A stretch of DNA of 64,000 bases from Bryobacterales bacterium (GTDB taxonomy: Bacteria; Acidobacteriota; Terriglobia; Bryobacterales; Bryobacteraceae), in NCBI GenBank assembly GCA_016789905.1, contig JAEUQC010000140.1:1-64000 (forward strand). The letters run 5' to 3'. Position numbers and translations under genes: made by a program. Each line of letters starts with the position of its first letter. Within the stretch, counting starts at the first letter, position 1. The notes under the pieces are model-generated. The model was given only the letters and a program-made list of their open reading frames with translations, was not told the origin of the DNA and ran no database searches. Below, in pieces: positions 17,874-25,610 of the stretch.

Positions 17874-18541
17874 TTCTTGATTACCTTTACGTTTCGAAAA
17901 TGTCCAACGGTCCCAGGTCCGATCCATAGTCCGACCTGGCCCTTCCACGACCCCTGCTTCAGGTCGTTCACCACCAGCGACGGCTGCGCATTTCCATGCA
18001 CGTACAGCCGCGCATTTCCTCCGTCCACTTCAATCCGCACGCGGGTCCATTCTCCGGGCACGAGATCCACGTAGGTCTCATATTTCTCGGGCTCTTCCTT
18101 CCGCAGCCGGCTCCACGTCCACGCCGGGTGTGAGATATACTGCGCCGAATGATTGCGGCGCACTTGGTCTTCAGCGCGCCCGTTGGTGGGCCGCAGGTAG
18201 AAAGCGTCGAATTTCGCGGTGTCCTCCCCAACGCGGAACGCCACGCCCACAAAACCACGAGCGCCTTGTCCCGCGCCACTCCCAGGTTCGCCGCTCACTT
18301 CTGCCTCCACTGTCCCGCTTTCAAAGTCCTTCACGGGTAATAGAAGCAAGCGGTCCTCGTTGTCGCCAGACGCCCCTGGCGGCGCGATGACGCGAATTCC
18401 CTTCTTTCCCTTGTGGGTTACCGGCTCCGCCTGTACCTTGTTCGCTCGCAATCCTTCCATGTTTTCCAATGGAAATGATTGTCCCGGCGCCAGGCACGCG
18501 GCGAACAGCGAACATCCTAGCAATGAAAATGCGGTTCGCAT
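17870..18541 (-). CDS. Exported concanavalin-like (DUF1080-type) protein
   Basis: 223 residues with an N-terminal signal (MRTAFSLLGCSLFAACLAPGQ; a lipobox-like AAC is possible). The remainder is a single beta-sandwich of the laminin-G/DUF1080 kind: DFESGTVEAEVSGEP, RGFVGVAFRVG, FDAFYLRPTNGRA, the YVDLVPGEWTRVRIEV strand, and a closing GQVGLWIGPGTVGHFRNVKV. Such domains bind or cleave glycans. It leads the operon 18541 > 14797 and is coupled by ATGA to the rhamnonate-dehydratase-like gene. Confidence 0.65.
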   Translation of the reverse strand: MRTAFSLLGCSLFAACLAPGQSFPLENMEGLRANKVQAEPVTHKGKKGIRVIAPPGASGDNEDRLLLLPVKDFESGTVEAEVSGEPGSGAGQGARGFVGVAFRVGEDTAKFDAFYLRPTNGRAEDQVRRNHSAQYISHPAWTWSRLRKEEPEKYETYVDLVPGEWTRVRIEVDGGNARLYVHGNAQPSLVVNDLKQGSWKGQVGLWIGPGTVGHFRNVKVIKK

Positions 18542-18600
18542 AGCAGAACAATATTATCCGAATCGCGTCCGGCGCAAGAGCATGAGATCCTTATGGCGTG

Positions 18601-19704
18601 ATGGAGCCGACAATTCTAACCGCTTCGTTCGCTGCCGCCGCCCAGCGCCACCAGATCCCCGCCGCCGTTGCCGCCGTGGCGGATGCAGACACCGTGCTCG
18701 CCACTTGCACCCACGGCCCGGCCGGCGCCGATAACATTTTCGCTATCGCCTCCATGACGAAGGCCATCACCACTACCGCCGCCATGCAACTGGTGGAACG
18801 TGGCGTTCTGCACCTGGATGAACCTATTCATCACCGCTTGCCGGAGTTGCACGAACTCCCCATTCTGGAGGGGTTTCACGACCACGGCGCGCCAATTTAC
18901 AGCCAACAGCGTTACTTCGTCACCCTTCGCCAACTGTTGTCGCATACCGCCGGGTTCGCCTATTCGTGGAATCATCCGCTGGCCCTTTGCCACTCCCCCG
19001 GAGGCCGTTCCTACCTGGTTCATGAGCCGGGCCGGCGCTGGCACTACGGAACCAACGTCGATTGGGCCGGCCGTCTGGTGGAGGCCGCCAGCGGCCAGAA
19101 CCTGGAGGAGTATTTCCAGCATCACATTCTGCGCCCGCTCGGCATGAGCGACACAAGCTTTTTGCTGCCGCCGGAGAAATTTAATCGCCTGGCGCACAAC
19201 CACCAGCGCGAATCCAATGGTGTGCTGCGCGAACTGCCGCGTGTGCATCCGCCCGCACCGCAAGCGTTTAATGGCGGCGGCGGGCTTTTTTCCACCGCGC
19301 CGGACTACGTGCGCTTCATGCAAATGATCCTGCGCCGAGGGCTGGCCGCCGATGGCACGCGAATTCTGGAAGAGGCTTCCATCCTCGCCATGTCCACCAA
19401 CCAGACTGGCGAACTCGAGGTTGGCCGCATCACTTCCACTATTCCAGAACGCTCCTGCGACGTTGATTTCCACCCCGGCGCGCGTGACCATTTTGGCCTC
19501 GGCTTTCTAATCAACCCGCAGCCGCATACCGCCGGCCGTTCCGCCGGCAGCCTTGCCTGGGGCGGTATTCGCAACACGTTTTACTGGATTGATCCGCACC
19601 GCAATCTGGCCGCCGTGCTGCTCATGCACTTCCAGCCGTTCTGCGATCCCGCCGCCATGGCCCTGCTCAATGCGTTTGAGCGTGCCGTCTACCACGAACC
19701 ATGA
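18601..19704 (+). CDS. Serine hydrolase of the class C beta-lactamase/esterase family
   Basis: 367 residues, without a signal peptide. The catalytic SxxK motif is SMTK (S51-K54) and the second motif tyrosine is Y149 in WHYGTNVDWAGRL, as in EstB-type esterases. QLLSHTAGFAY and GGGGLFSTAPDYVRFMQM are further family marks. Members are usually esterases, D-aminopeptidases or transpeptidase-like enzymes rather than true beta-lactamases. The following phosphodiesterase gene begins inside its stop (ATGA), so the pair is co-translated. Confidence 0.85.
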   Translation: MEPTILTASFAAAAQRHQIPAAVAAVADADTVLATCTHGPAGADNIFAIASMTKAITTTAAMQLVERGVLHLDEPIHHRLPELHELPILEGFHDHGAPIYSQQRYFVTLRQLLSHTAGFAYSWNHPLALCHSPGGRSYLVHEPGRRWHYGTNVDWAGRLVEAASGQNLEEYFQHHILRPLGMSDTSFLLPPEKFNRLAHNHQRESNGVLRELPRVHPPAPQAFNGGGGLFSTAPDYVRFMQMILRRGLAADGTRILEEASILAMSTNQTGELEVGRITSTIPERSCDVDFHPGARDHFGLGFLINPQPHTAGRSAGSLAWGGIRNTFYWIDPHRNLAAVLLMHFQPFCDPAAMALLNAFERAVYHEP

Positions 19705-20516
19705 CATTCCTACTCGCCGCCGCGCTCTCCCACGTTCTCATCATTGGCATCGACGGTCTGTCGGCCGACGGCGTGCGCAATGCCGCCACTCCCAACATCC
19801 ACGCGCTCATGGATCGCGGCGCCTGGACGCTGCAATCCCGCGGTGTCATGCCTACGGTGAGTTCACCCAACTGGATGTCGCTTCTTTCCGGCGCCGGGCC
19901 GGAAATGCACGGGGTTCACTCCAACGAATGGGAGCGATTCCACTTCAAGATCAGCCCCGCCTGCAAAGGGCCGGAGAGTATTTTTCCTGGGCTCTTCAGC
20001 GTCATCCGAGCGCAGCGCCCGAATGTAAACCTCGCCGCCATCCACGACTGGCAGGGCTTCGGCCGGCTCGTCGAAAAGCAGTCGGCCAATCATGTCCAGC
20101 ACGTGAAGGGTTCTCCTGCTGCCACCGATGCCGCCATCGCCTACTGGAAAGAGCACAAGCCGTATCTGCTTTTTGTCCACCTCGATGATGTCGATCACGC
20201 CGGGCACGGCAAAACCTGGGAAGGCCCGGAATACAAGGCCGCGGTGGCGGAAATCGATGCGCTTATCGGCAGACTCGCCGCTGCGGTGCCGGCCGAGAAA
20301 ACGCTGATCGTCCTCGTCGCCGACCATGGCGGTACCGGCACCAAACATGGCAGCGACACAACCAACGAACTGGAAGTGCCGCTGGTCTTTGCCGGTCCGG
20401 GCATCGCGAAGGGAGAAATCAAAACACGCGCCCGCAATATCGACATGGCACCCACTGTCGTAAAGGCGCTGGGTTTGAAGCCTCACGCCTGCTGGGAGGG
20501 CGCGCCGTTAAGGTGA
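19701..20516 (+). CDS. Type I phosphodiesterase / alkaline phosphatase superfamily protein
   Basis: 271 residues with a short signal-like N-terminus. Metal and catalytic residues of the nucleotide pyrophosphatase/phosphodiesterase family are visible: D18 in GIDGLSADG, nucleophile T52 in MPTVSSPNW, the HLDDVDHAGHG metal cluster, and VADHGGTGTKHG near the C-terminus. At 271 residues it is a compact version. It overlaps the upstream serine hydrolase by four bases and its 3' end overlaps the convergent isochorismatase gene by 34 bases. The substrate is not indicated. Confidence 0.85.
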   Translation: MTFLLAAALSHVLIIGIDGLSADGVRNAATPNIHALMDRGAWTLQSRGVMPTVSSPNWMSLLSGAGPEMHGVHSNEWERFHFKISPACKGPESIFPGLFSVIRAQRPNVNLAAIHDWQGFGRLVEKQSANHVQHVKGSPAATDAAIAYWKEHKPYLLFVHLDDVDHAGHGKTWEGPEYKAAVAEIDALIGRLAAAVPAEKTLIVLVADHGGTGTKHGSDTTNELEVPLVFAGPGIAKGEIKTRARNIDMAPTVVKALGLKPHACWEGAPLR

Positions 20517-21472
20517 GTCTCCACTGCCGCGCGGTAAGCGGCAAATCCGGGGACGGGCGCGCCGCCCTTCGCCGCCTGCTCTTCAAAATGGCGCAACCGC
20601 AGCAGCGTGAAGCTGATCGCCCGCTCGCTGAACACCTCCGCTTCGTGGTCGCTCATCGGTCCGCCTAACTGCGCTACCTCCAGCACTTCCACGGCGGCTA
20701 GCCCTCTACGCGTCGCCTCGCGCGCGGCCAGGTAGCGAAGTGTTTCCCCACGCTGTTCCACCAGCGAGCAGACGCCTTCAGCGAACCCCAGTGCCCGCGG
20801 CAGCGCCGCCGGCAACAACTCGCCTGCACCGGAGAGCAGTGCCGCCAGCATGGTTGACTCCGTGGCATTCGCCGCTTTTGCCAGCGACGCCGCGCGCAAC
20901 GCCCGTTCCGCCGCCGGCGCCGCAAAAACGTTCTCCAGGTAACCGCTCACCACTCGGGCCGAAGTCGTGATGGCGGCGTACTCCCCCTCCAGGTTCGCGA
21001 GCGACATCTCATGCACGTCCTGCGCCGTCCACCGGCCTTTGCCGAACGTGAAGCAGGCATCTTCCACCAGGTACATGGAAAAGCCCAGGTCACCGCCGGC
21101 GCGGACCGTGGATTCCACGGAGTTGTTCGTAATCACCCCGCACACGAACACGCGCGACGCCTCGCACGCCCGTAAGCGCTCTGCCAAATCCGTACTTGCG
21201 AAAGCGTTGCAAGTGGTCTTGCCCAATACCGTCTCGCCGGCGGCGGGTGCTGTTTCCGGCTTGAACACGTGCAGCGGCTGCCCCGGCCGGTAGGTCGATT
21301 GCGGCTCCTGCGAATCGTGCCGCACATGGAATAGCGGCCAACCTAGATGGCGCCATAGCGATAGCATTCGCCGTGCGCGCGCCTCGGCGTGGGGATGGTT
21401 GCGGGCGCCCCACCGGGGGTCGTCGATCGCCTTCTGCAAGTCGATCAACACCAGTGCCGGGGCGCCGCTCAT
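20483..21472 (-). CDS. Isochorismatase-family hydrolase with unknown C-terminal domain
   Basis: 329 residues. The first ~180 form a complete isochorismatase-like cysteine hydrolase with catalytic D11 (LVLIDLQKA), K85 (VLGKTTCNAF) and C111 (VFVCGVITNNSVESTVR). Residues ~190-329 are an extra, mostly helical Ala/Leu-rich domain that I do not recognise (about VSGYLENVFAAPAAERALR onward). The reading frame is continuous through the junction. It is the last gene of a three-gene unit with an NYN/OST-HTH protein and RidA. RidA plus isochorismatase relatives occur together in nitrogen-compound breakdown. Confidence 0.8.
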   Translation of the reverse strand: MSGAPALVLIDLQKAIDDPRWGARNHPHAEARARRMLSLWRHLGWPLFHVRHDSQEPQSTYRPGQPLHVFKPETAPAAGETVLGKTTCNAFASTDLAERLRACEASRVFVCGVITNNSVESTVRAGGDLGFSMYLVEDACFTFGKGRWTAQDVHEMSLANLEGEYAAITTSARVVSGYLENVFAAPAAERALRAASLAKAANATESTMLAALLSGAGELLPAALPRALGFAEGVCSLVEQRGETLRYLAAREATRRGLAAVEVLEVAQLGGPMSDHEAEVFSERAISFTLLRLRHFEEQAAKGGAPVPGFAAYRAAVETHLNGAPSQQA

Positions 21473-21481
21473 CTTCGTTCG

Positions 21482-21868
21482 CTACGCCTTGGGCTTGTAG
21501 GCCACCGCGTCAATCTCTACCTTCATGACGGGATTGGCGAACTTCGATTCCACCGTTGTCCGCGCCGGTTTGTTCTCACCGAAGAACTCGGCGTAAACGC
21601 CGTTCATGGCCGTGAAATCGCCGCCGTCACGCAAGAACACGGAGCACTTCACCACATCGGTCATCGAAGCGCCGGCCGCTTCCAGAATCAGCTTGATGTT
21701 GTTCAACACGACCCGCGTTTCATGCTCAATCGTGCCAAAAGAATAGTCATTCGTCGCCGGATCAATCGGTCCTTGTCCGGATACGAAAATGAAATCGCCC
21801 GCGCACACCGCGTGGGAGTAAGGCCCACGCGGTGCCACGGCACCAGGAATGCTGTAACGTTCAATCAT
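21482..21868 (-). CDS. ridA: RidA-family imine/enamine deaminase
   Basis: 128 residues, full length. Family motifs: SGQGPIDPATN, VVLNNIKLILEAAGAS, VVKCSVFLRDGGDFTAMNGV, YAEFFGENKPARTTVESKF with the conserved arginine, and a final VEIDAVAY. RidA proteins hydrolyse reactive 2-aminoacrylate-type imines or act in specific catabolic routes. It lies 3 bases behind the NYN gene and 9 bases before the isochorismatase gene. Confidence 0.92.
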   Translation of the reverse strand: MIERYSIPGAVAPRGPYSHAVCAGDFIFVSGQGPIDPATNDYSFGTIEHETRVVLNNIKLILEAAGASMTDVVKCSVFLRDGGDFTAMNGVYAEFFGENKPARTTVESKFANPVMKVEIDAVAYKPKA

Positions 21869-21871
21869 TGT

Positions 21872-23284
21872 TTACTCCACCGGTTTCCGTGCCCGGGGAC
21901 GCCGAACGGTGGTGGAAGTGGCGGTACCGGCCGCCTTCTTGGCCGCTGTCCGTTTCCGCGCCGCACCGCGCTTGGGCTTCTCGTCCTCGTCTTCGCTGGG
22001 CTGCGCGACAGGTTCTTCCGGTGCTGCTTCCGCAGCCGGCGCTGCCTCTCCGCCTTCGGCCGCAACCGCAGCCGCGGCTGCAATCGCCACGGGCTCCACC
22101 GGCGTCTCGCGCTCCGGCGCTGGCGGAATCAGTTCCGCGCCCGGGTACGCAATCAAACCGCGATTGGCGTCAGCCTCCACGCGGACCAAATAGTTGTCCT
22201 GCGCGAAATTCAAAAACTCGCCGAACGATTGGAACCCATACTTCTGTGCGTCGAAAGTCGGATGGATTTTGGTCATCCAGCCGGCCAGGTCGTCGGCCGT
22301 CGCGCCGTCTTCCAGGTCCAATTTGTAGATGTCCACCACCTGCCGCAACAACGGCAGCGCCTCTTCCTTCTTCGGCGCGGCCACGGTATCGGCCACCTGC
22401 TTCACTTCAATCGTCTTGCGTCCTTCCGGCCCTGTCGTCGCCAGGTAGCCGTTCGATTCCAGCTTGTCCACGAAGTCGGAGAACGAACCCGTCCCGTAGG
22501 CGCGTTCGTTGAAGCTCGGGTCCAGTTGTAACATCGTGCTCTTCAACAAACCTAACTGCGGCTGCACCCCGCGGCGGCGCAGTGTAGCCAGTGCGCGTTC
22601 CACCAGCGGCAGCGCGTGCGGCAGGTCCAGCGGCGCCGGGCGCCGATGGTCTCCACGTCCGCCGCGCCGGTGCCCCTCGTGCGAACCAGCCGCCGGCGGC
22701 TGATTGCCCGCCTGCGCGGCCGCCACCGCCGCCGGTGACGACGCGGCCAGCAGTGCCGTCGCCGAAGGAATCGGCGTTGGCTTGTTCACTGGAGCTTCGC
22801 GCGCCGGGAACTTCGAATCGTCCAGCAGCGATTCGTACGAAATAAACTCGTGACAGTTCTGCTGCAAAATCGTGGAAGTGAACGCCTTGCCGCCAACGAT
22901 GTAGATCGTCTTGCCGTAAGCCTTCAGCTTGTTCACCAGCGGGATGAAATCGCTATCGCCGGAAATGATCGCGAACGAGTTCACGTTCTTGTGCGTGAAT
23001 GCCATTTCCAGGGCGTCCAGCGCCAGGTTAATATCCGCGCCGTTTTTGTCGCCGCGCGGGGATGGCAGCCGCTGCACCATTTGCACGGCGTTCTCCGCCA
23101 TCTGGCGCACCGCGCCTTCCTGCCGCGACCAGTTGGCATAAGCGAACTTGGCGACAATGTCGCCCCGTTCTTTCAATGCGTCCAGACAAAGCGAAACGGC
23201 AAACTCCCGGCGGAGCGTGCTCTTCACACCGATTTCGATATTGTCGTAATCAACAAATACAGCTATATTCTGACGTTCCTGCAT
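21872..23284 (-). CDS. NYN-domain ribonuclease-like protein with two OST-HTH/LOTUS domains
   Basis: 470 residues. Residues 6-155 are an NYN (PIN-like) domain with acidic residues D12 and D14 (FVDYDNIEIG), D84 (GADINLALDAL) and D110/D112 (IISGDSDFIPLV), the usual metal-dependent RNase set. Two OST-HTH/LOTUS domains follow (about 220-290 with ERALATLRRRG...YGTGSFSDFVDKLE, and 308-378 with KYGFQSFGEFLNFAQ). The C-terminus is low-complexity, Ala/Lys/Arg-rich and histone H1-like. LOTUS domains bind RNA, including G-quadruplexes in studied cases, so this looks like an RNA-targeted nuclease. It leads an operon with ridA and the isochorismatase gene. Confidence 0.9.
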   Translation of the reverse strand: MQERQNIAVFVDYDNIEIGVKSTLRREFAVSLCLDALKERGDIVAKFAYANWSRQEGAVRQMAENAVQMVQRLPSPRGDKNGADINLALDALEMAFTHKNVNSFAIISGDSDFIPLVNKLKAYGKTIYIVGGKAFTSTILQQNCHEFISYESLLDDSKFPAREAPVNKPTPIPSATALLAASSPAAVAAAQAGNQPPAAGSHEGHRRGGRGDHRRPAPLDLPHALPLVERALATLRRRGVQPQLGLLKSTMLQLDPSFNERAYGTGSFSDFVDKLESNGYLATTGPEGRKTIEVKQVADTVAAPKKEEALPLLRQVVDIYKLDLEDGATADDLAGWMTKIHPTFDAQKYGFQSFGEFLNFAQDNYLVRVEADANRGLIAYPGAELIPPAPERETPVEPVAIAAAAAVAAEGGEAAPAAEAAPEEPVAQPSEDEDEKPKRGAARKRTAAKKAAGTATSTTVRRPRARKPVE

Positions 23285-23615
23285 GTAAGGGTCCTAGGTG
23301 CCGGGCGTGGATGTCGTCTTCCTTTTCAGTGGCCCGATGGCCACAGGGGATCAAAGGTAGACTCGCTTCCGCCACACCGGGCTTTTTCAATTGCACGCTA
23401 GAGAATCGAAGGGCCAATGACTCGAACACCTTCCTGCATCGCGGCGTGGACGTTCATTTCTGGCGTCTGCCGAAGGCCCCTTTTGGTGACCCCCATACCC
23501 GCGTGGCGGAGTGCCCGTGCAACATCCTGGCACAGATGTCGTGGCTGGCAAACCACGGCGTTGCGACAAGTTCCCGGATCCGATTCTCCATCCGCTTGTC
23601 AAAGTGTATCTCAAT
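23285..23615 (-). other. 331-bp gap with no recognisable gene
   Basis: Short open frames exist on both strands, but none resembles a known protein or has a clear ribosome site. One minus frame (IEIHFDKRMENRIRELVATP near 23600) is long enough to be a decayed gene end but was not identified. I see no terminator or tRNA. Confidence 0.4.
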
Positions 23616-24905
23616 TCAGACCGTCAACTCGATCACCGTGTCAAACTCGTCGCGCCCCGTCTCCGGCAACTGCAGCAGCAATCCGTTTTCTACGCTCTTC
23701 ACCGCCACCGGCCCGCCGCCCAATACTCTCGCCGCTCCCGTCTTCTTGCCCAGTGGCGGAATCACCAGCGCACGGTCCGGCCAGTCCATCACGTGCACAT
23801 ACACTTTATTGGCTTTGGCGGTCGTCACTCCCCATGGCCGCGGCCCAATCGGTCCGCCTCGTGTCCCATAGACGGACTCCCCATACTTGCCGAGCCACGC
23901 GCCCATCTCTTTCAGCCGCGCTGCAAACTCGTCCTGAATCGTGCCGTCCGGTTTCGGTCCCACGTTCAACAAGAAATTCGCGTTCATCCCCGCCGCGCGA
24001 ATCAGCGTATGCAGCAGTTGCTTCGTACTCTTCAGCTTCTTCTCGTTCGGGTTGTAGCCCCACGCCACGCCAATCGTGTCGCAAGTTTCCAACGGCAACT
24101 TACCAACGCTAACCCCTTCGCTAAACCCCGCCGTGTTCTGCCCCGGCAGATCTTTTTCGAACATCTGAAAGTCTTCGCCTTCAAACGGCGCCAAGTGATG
24201 GTTGTTGCCAATCAGCGCGTGCGGCTGCAAACGGTGAATCAGGTCGTAGGTCTGCCGCAGACGCCATTCGGCGTCTTTCCGGTCCCAGATTCCATCGAAC
24301 CAGATGCCGCCGATCTCTCCGTAGTTGGTCAGCAACTCGGTCAACTGCGCGTCCATGAAGTCCAGATAACGGTTGAAGTCGCCGTTCTCCGCGCGGCCGG
24401 AAGCCAGGCCCGTCCGCCCACGCGGGAAATAGTCCGGGTGCGTCCAGTCCAGGTGCGAATGGTAGAAGAACAGCTTCACGCCCTGGTTACGGCATTCTTC
24501 GGCCAGCATCTTCAGCGGGTCCTTGGCATACGGTGTCGTGTCGACAATGTTCCACTTGCTCTGCTTCGTGCCCCACATCGCGAACCCGTCGTGGTGTTTG
24601 CTGGTGATAGTAATGTACTTCTGCCCCGCGTTTTTCGCGGTGGCCACCCATTCCGCCGCGTTGAACTTCACCGGGTTGAACCGCGCCGGCAGCGTCTGGT
24701 AATCGGCCGCCGTCATCTTGTCGTTGTTCATCACCCATTCGCCCTTGCCCAGCACGGAGTAGACCCCCCAGTGAACGAAGAGGCCAAACTTCGCGTCCTG
24801 AAACCACTCACGGGCTTTCCGGTTGGCGGCGGCGGGCTCATAAGGCGCGGCCTGCATCGATAAACCGGAAGCGGCGGCAAGATGGATGGCGGTGCGGCGG
24901 GTCAT
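23616..24905 (-). CDS. Exported alpha-L-fucosidase (GH29)
   Basis: 429 residues from ATG 24905, the start that gives a Tat-like signal (MTRRTAIHLAAASGLSMQAA). GH29 motifs: KFGLFVHWGVYSVLG, YITITSKHHDGFAMW, and the catalytic nucleophile D204 in GIWFDGIWDR. Further upstream in-frame codons give no family similarity. The enzyme releases L-fucose from plant or glycan side chains. With the rhamnonate-dehydratase-like operon at 15-18 kb it points to deoxy-sugar use. The short C-terminal beta region (about 345-429) is reduced compared with enzymes that carry a CBM. Confidence 0.93.
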   Translation of the reverse strand: MTRRTAIHLAAASGLSMQAAPYEPAAANRKAREWFQDAKFGLFVHWGVYSVLGKGEWVMNNDKMTAADYQTLPARFNPVKFNAAEWVATAKNAGQKYITITSKHHDGFAMWGTKQSKWNIVDTTPYAKDPLKMLAEECRNQGVKLFFYHSHLDWTHPDYFPRGRTGLASGRAENGDFNRYLDFMDAQLTELLTNYGEIGGIWFDGIWDRKDAEWRLRQTYDLIHRLQPHALIGNNHHLAPFEGEDFQMFEKDLPGQNTAGFSEGVSVGKLPLETCDTIGVAWGYNPNEKKLKSTKQLLHTLIRAAGMNANFLLNVGPKPDGTIQDEFAARLKEMGAWLGKYGESVYGTRGGPIGPRPWGVTTAKANKVYVHVMDWPDRALVIPPLGKKTGAARVLGGGPVAVKSVENGLLLQLPETGRDEFDTVIELTV

Positions 24906-24940
24906 AGCACTCTCAAGTCTACGCCCCTCAGGTAGCGGAT

Positions 24941-25610
24941 TCAGCCCTGATACCCAAGCAACTTCAAATGGGCTTCGGCGTGCACGCCGAGGCAGAGGCG
25001 GATGGTCGTGAAAAACCCGGGCCAACTGGCGTGCGAGCGTTGCAAGTAGAATTCCGCCAAGTTGCGCATCCCGTCCGCTGCGGAGAAACCTTTGTCACGC
25101 TGCCGCTTCTTGTTGCGTTCAATGTCCCAAATGATGGATCGTCTAGCCATGCACAGACGGTCACAGTTCAGGTTGAGCATTTCGATTGTGTGCTCTACCA
25201 GGCGCGCAACAGTTGCGTGCCTGTTCCCGAACATAGGCTCAACCAAACCGCAACACCCCGTGTTTGCCGCCAACTATCCGGTGGATCTTCGCAGTTCAAA
25301 AAAACAAGGAAATGCGTCGATTCTCAAGGGGTTTAGTATCCAGCCGTCGCAATGCAACTGCAAGCGCCCAGTTATGCCCAGCCACCTCATCGGACTTCGG
25401 GTGAAAATGCTCCACCCGCGACCGCAGTGGGTCGTTCGGATTGATCGTGATCTCGCAGTAGGCGCACAGCCCCCGTTGATCACGCACTAGCCGGTCCCGG
25501 CATACTGTGTAGGCAGGATCATCCCGGAAACTTTCCCACTTTGCCTCCGGAGCCAAACCCCGGTACGACACCAACTCTTCCGGTTCCTGGTTCTTCAGGA
25601 CACGCTTCAT
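24941..25610 (-). pseudogene. ptuB: Disrupted PtuB-like HNH endonuclease of a Septu system
   Basis: The start ATG 25610 overlaps the ptuA stop as ATGA. The first 84 codons encode a normal HNH N-terminus: GLCAYCEITI (zinc cysteines) and SRVEHFHPKSD (catalytic HNH). At about 25357 the reading frame shifts, and ILNPLRIDAFPCFFELRRSTG continues in another frame. The residues expected between HNWALA and this segment (second zinc cysteine pair) are missing, so an internal deletion probably caused the shift. After STG an in-frame TAG (25274-25276) replaces the usual Glu codon, and the C-terminal part (AANTGCCG, HTIEMLNLNCDRLCMARR) continues in that same frame to 24941. Two independent lesions make it a clear pseudogene, barring assembly error. 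Confidence 0.85.

Noticed and set aside
23390..23480. A tRNA-like T-arm (TTCGAGT loop) on the minus strand in the gap after the fucosidase
   Set aside because: The stem around the loop pairs poorly and no acceptor, D-arm or anticodon arm can be placed at the right distances.
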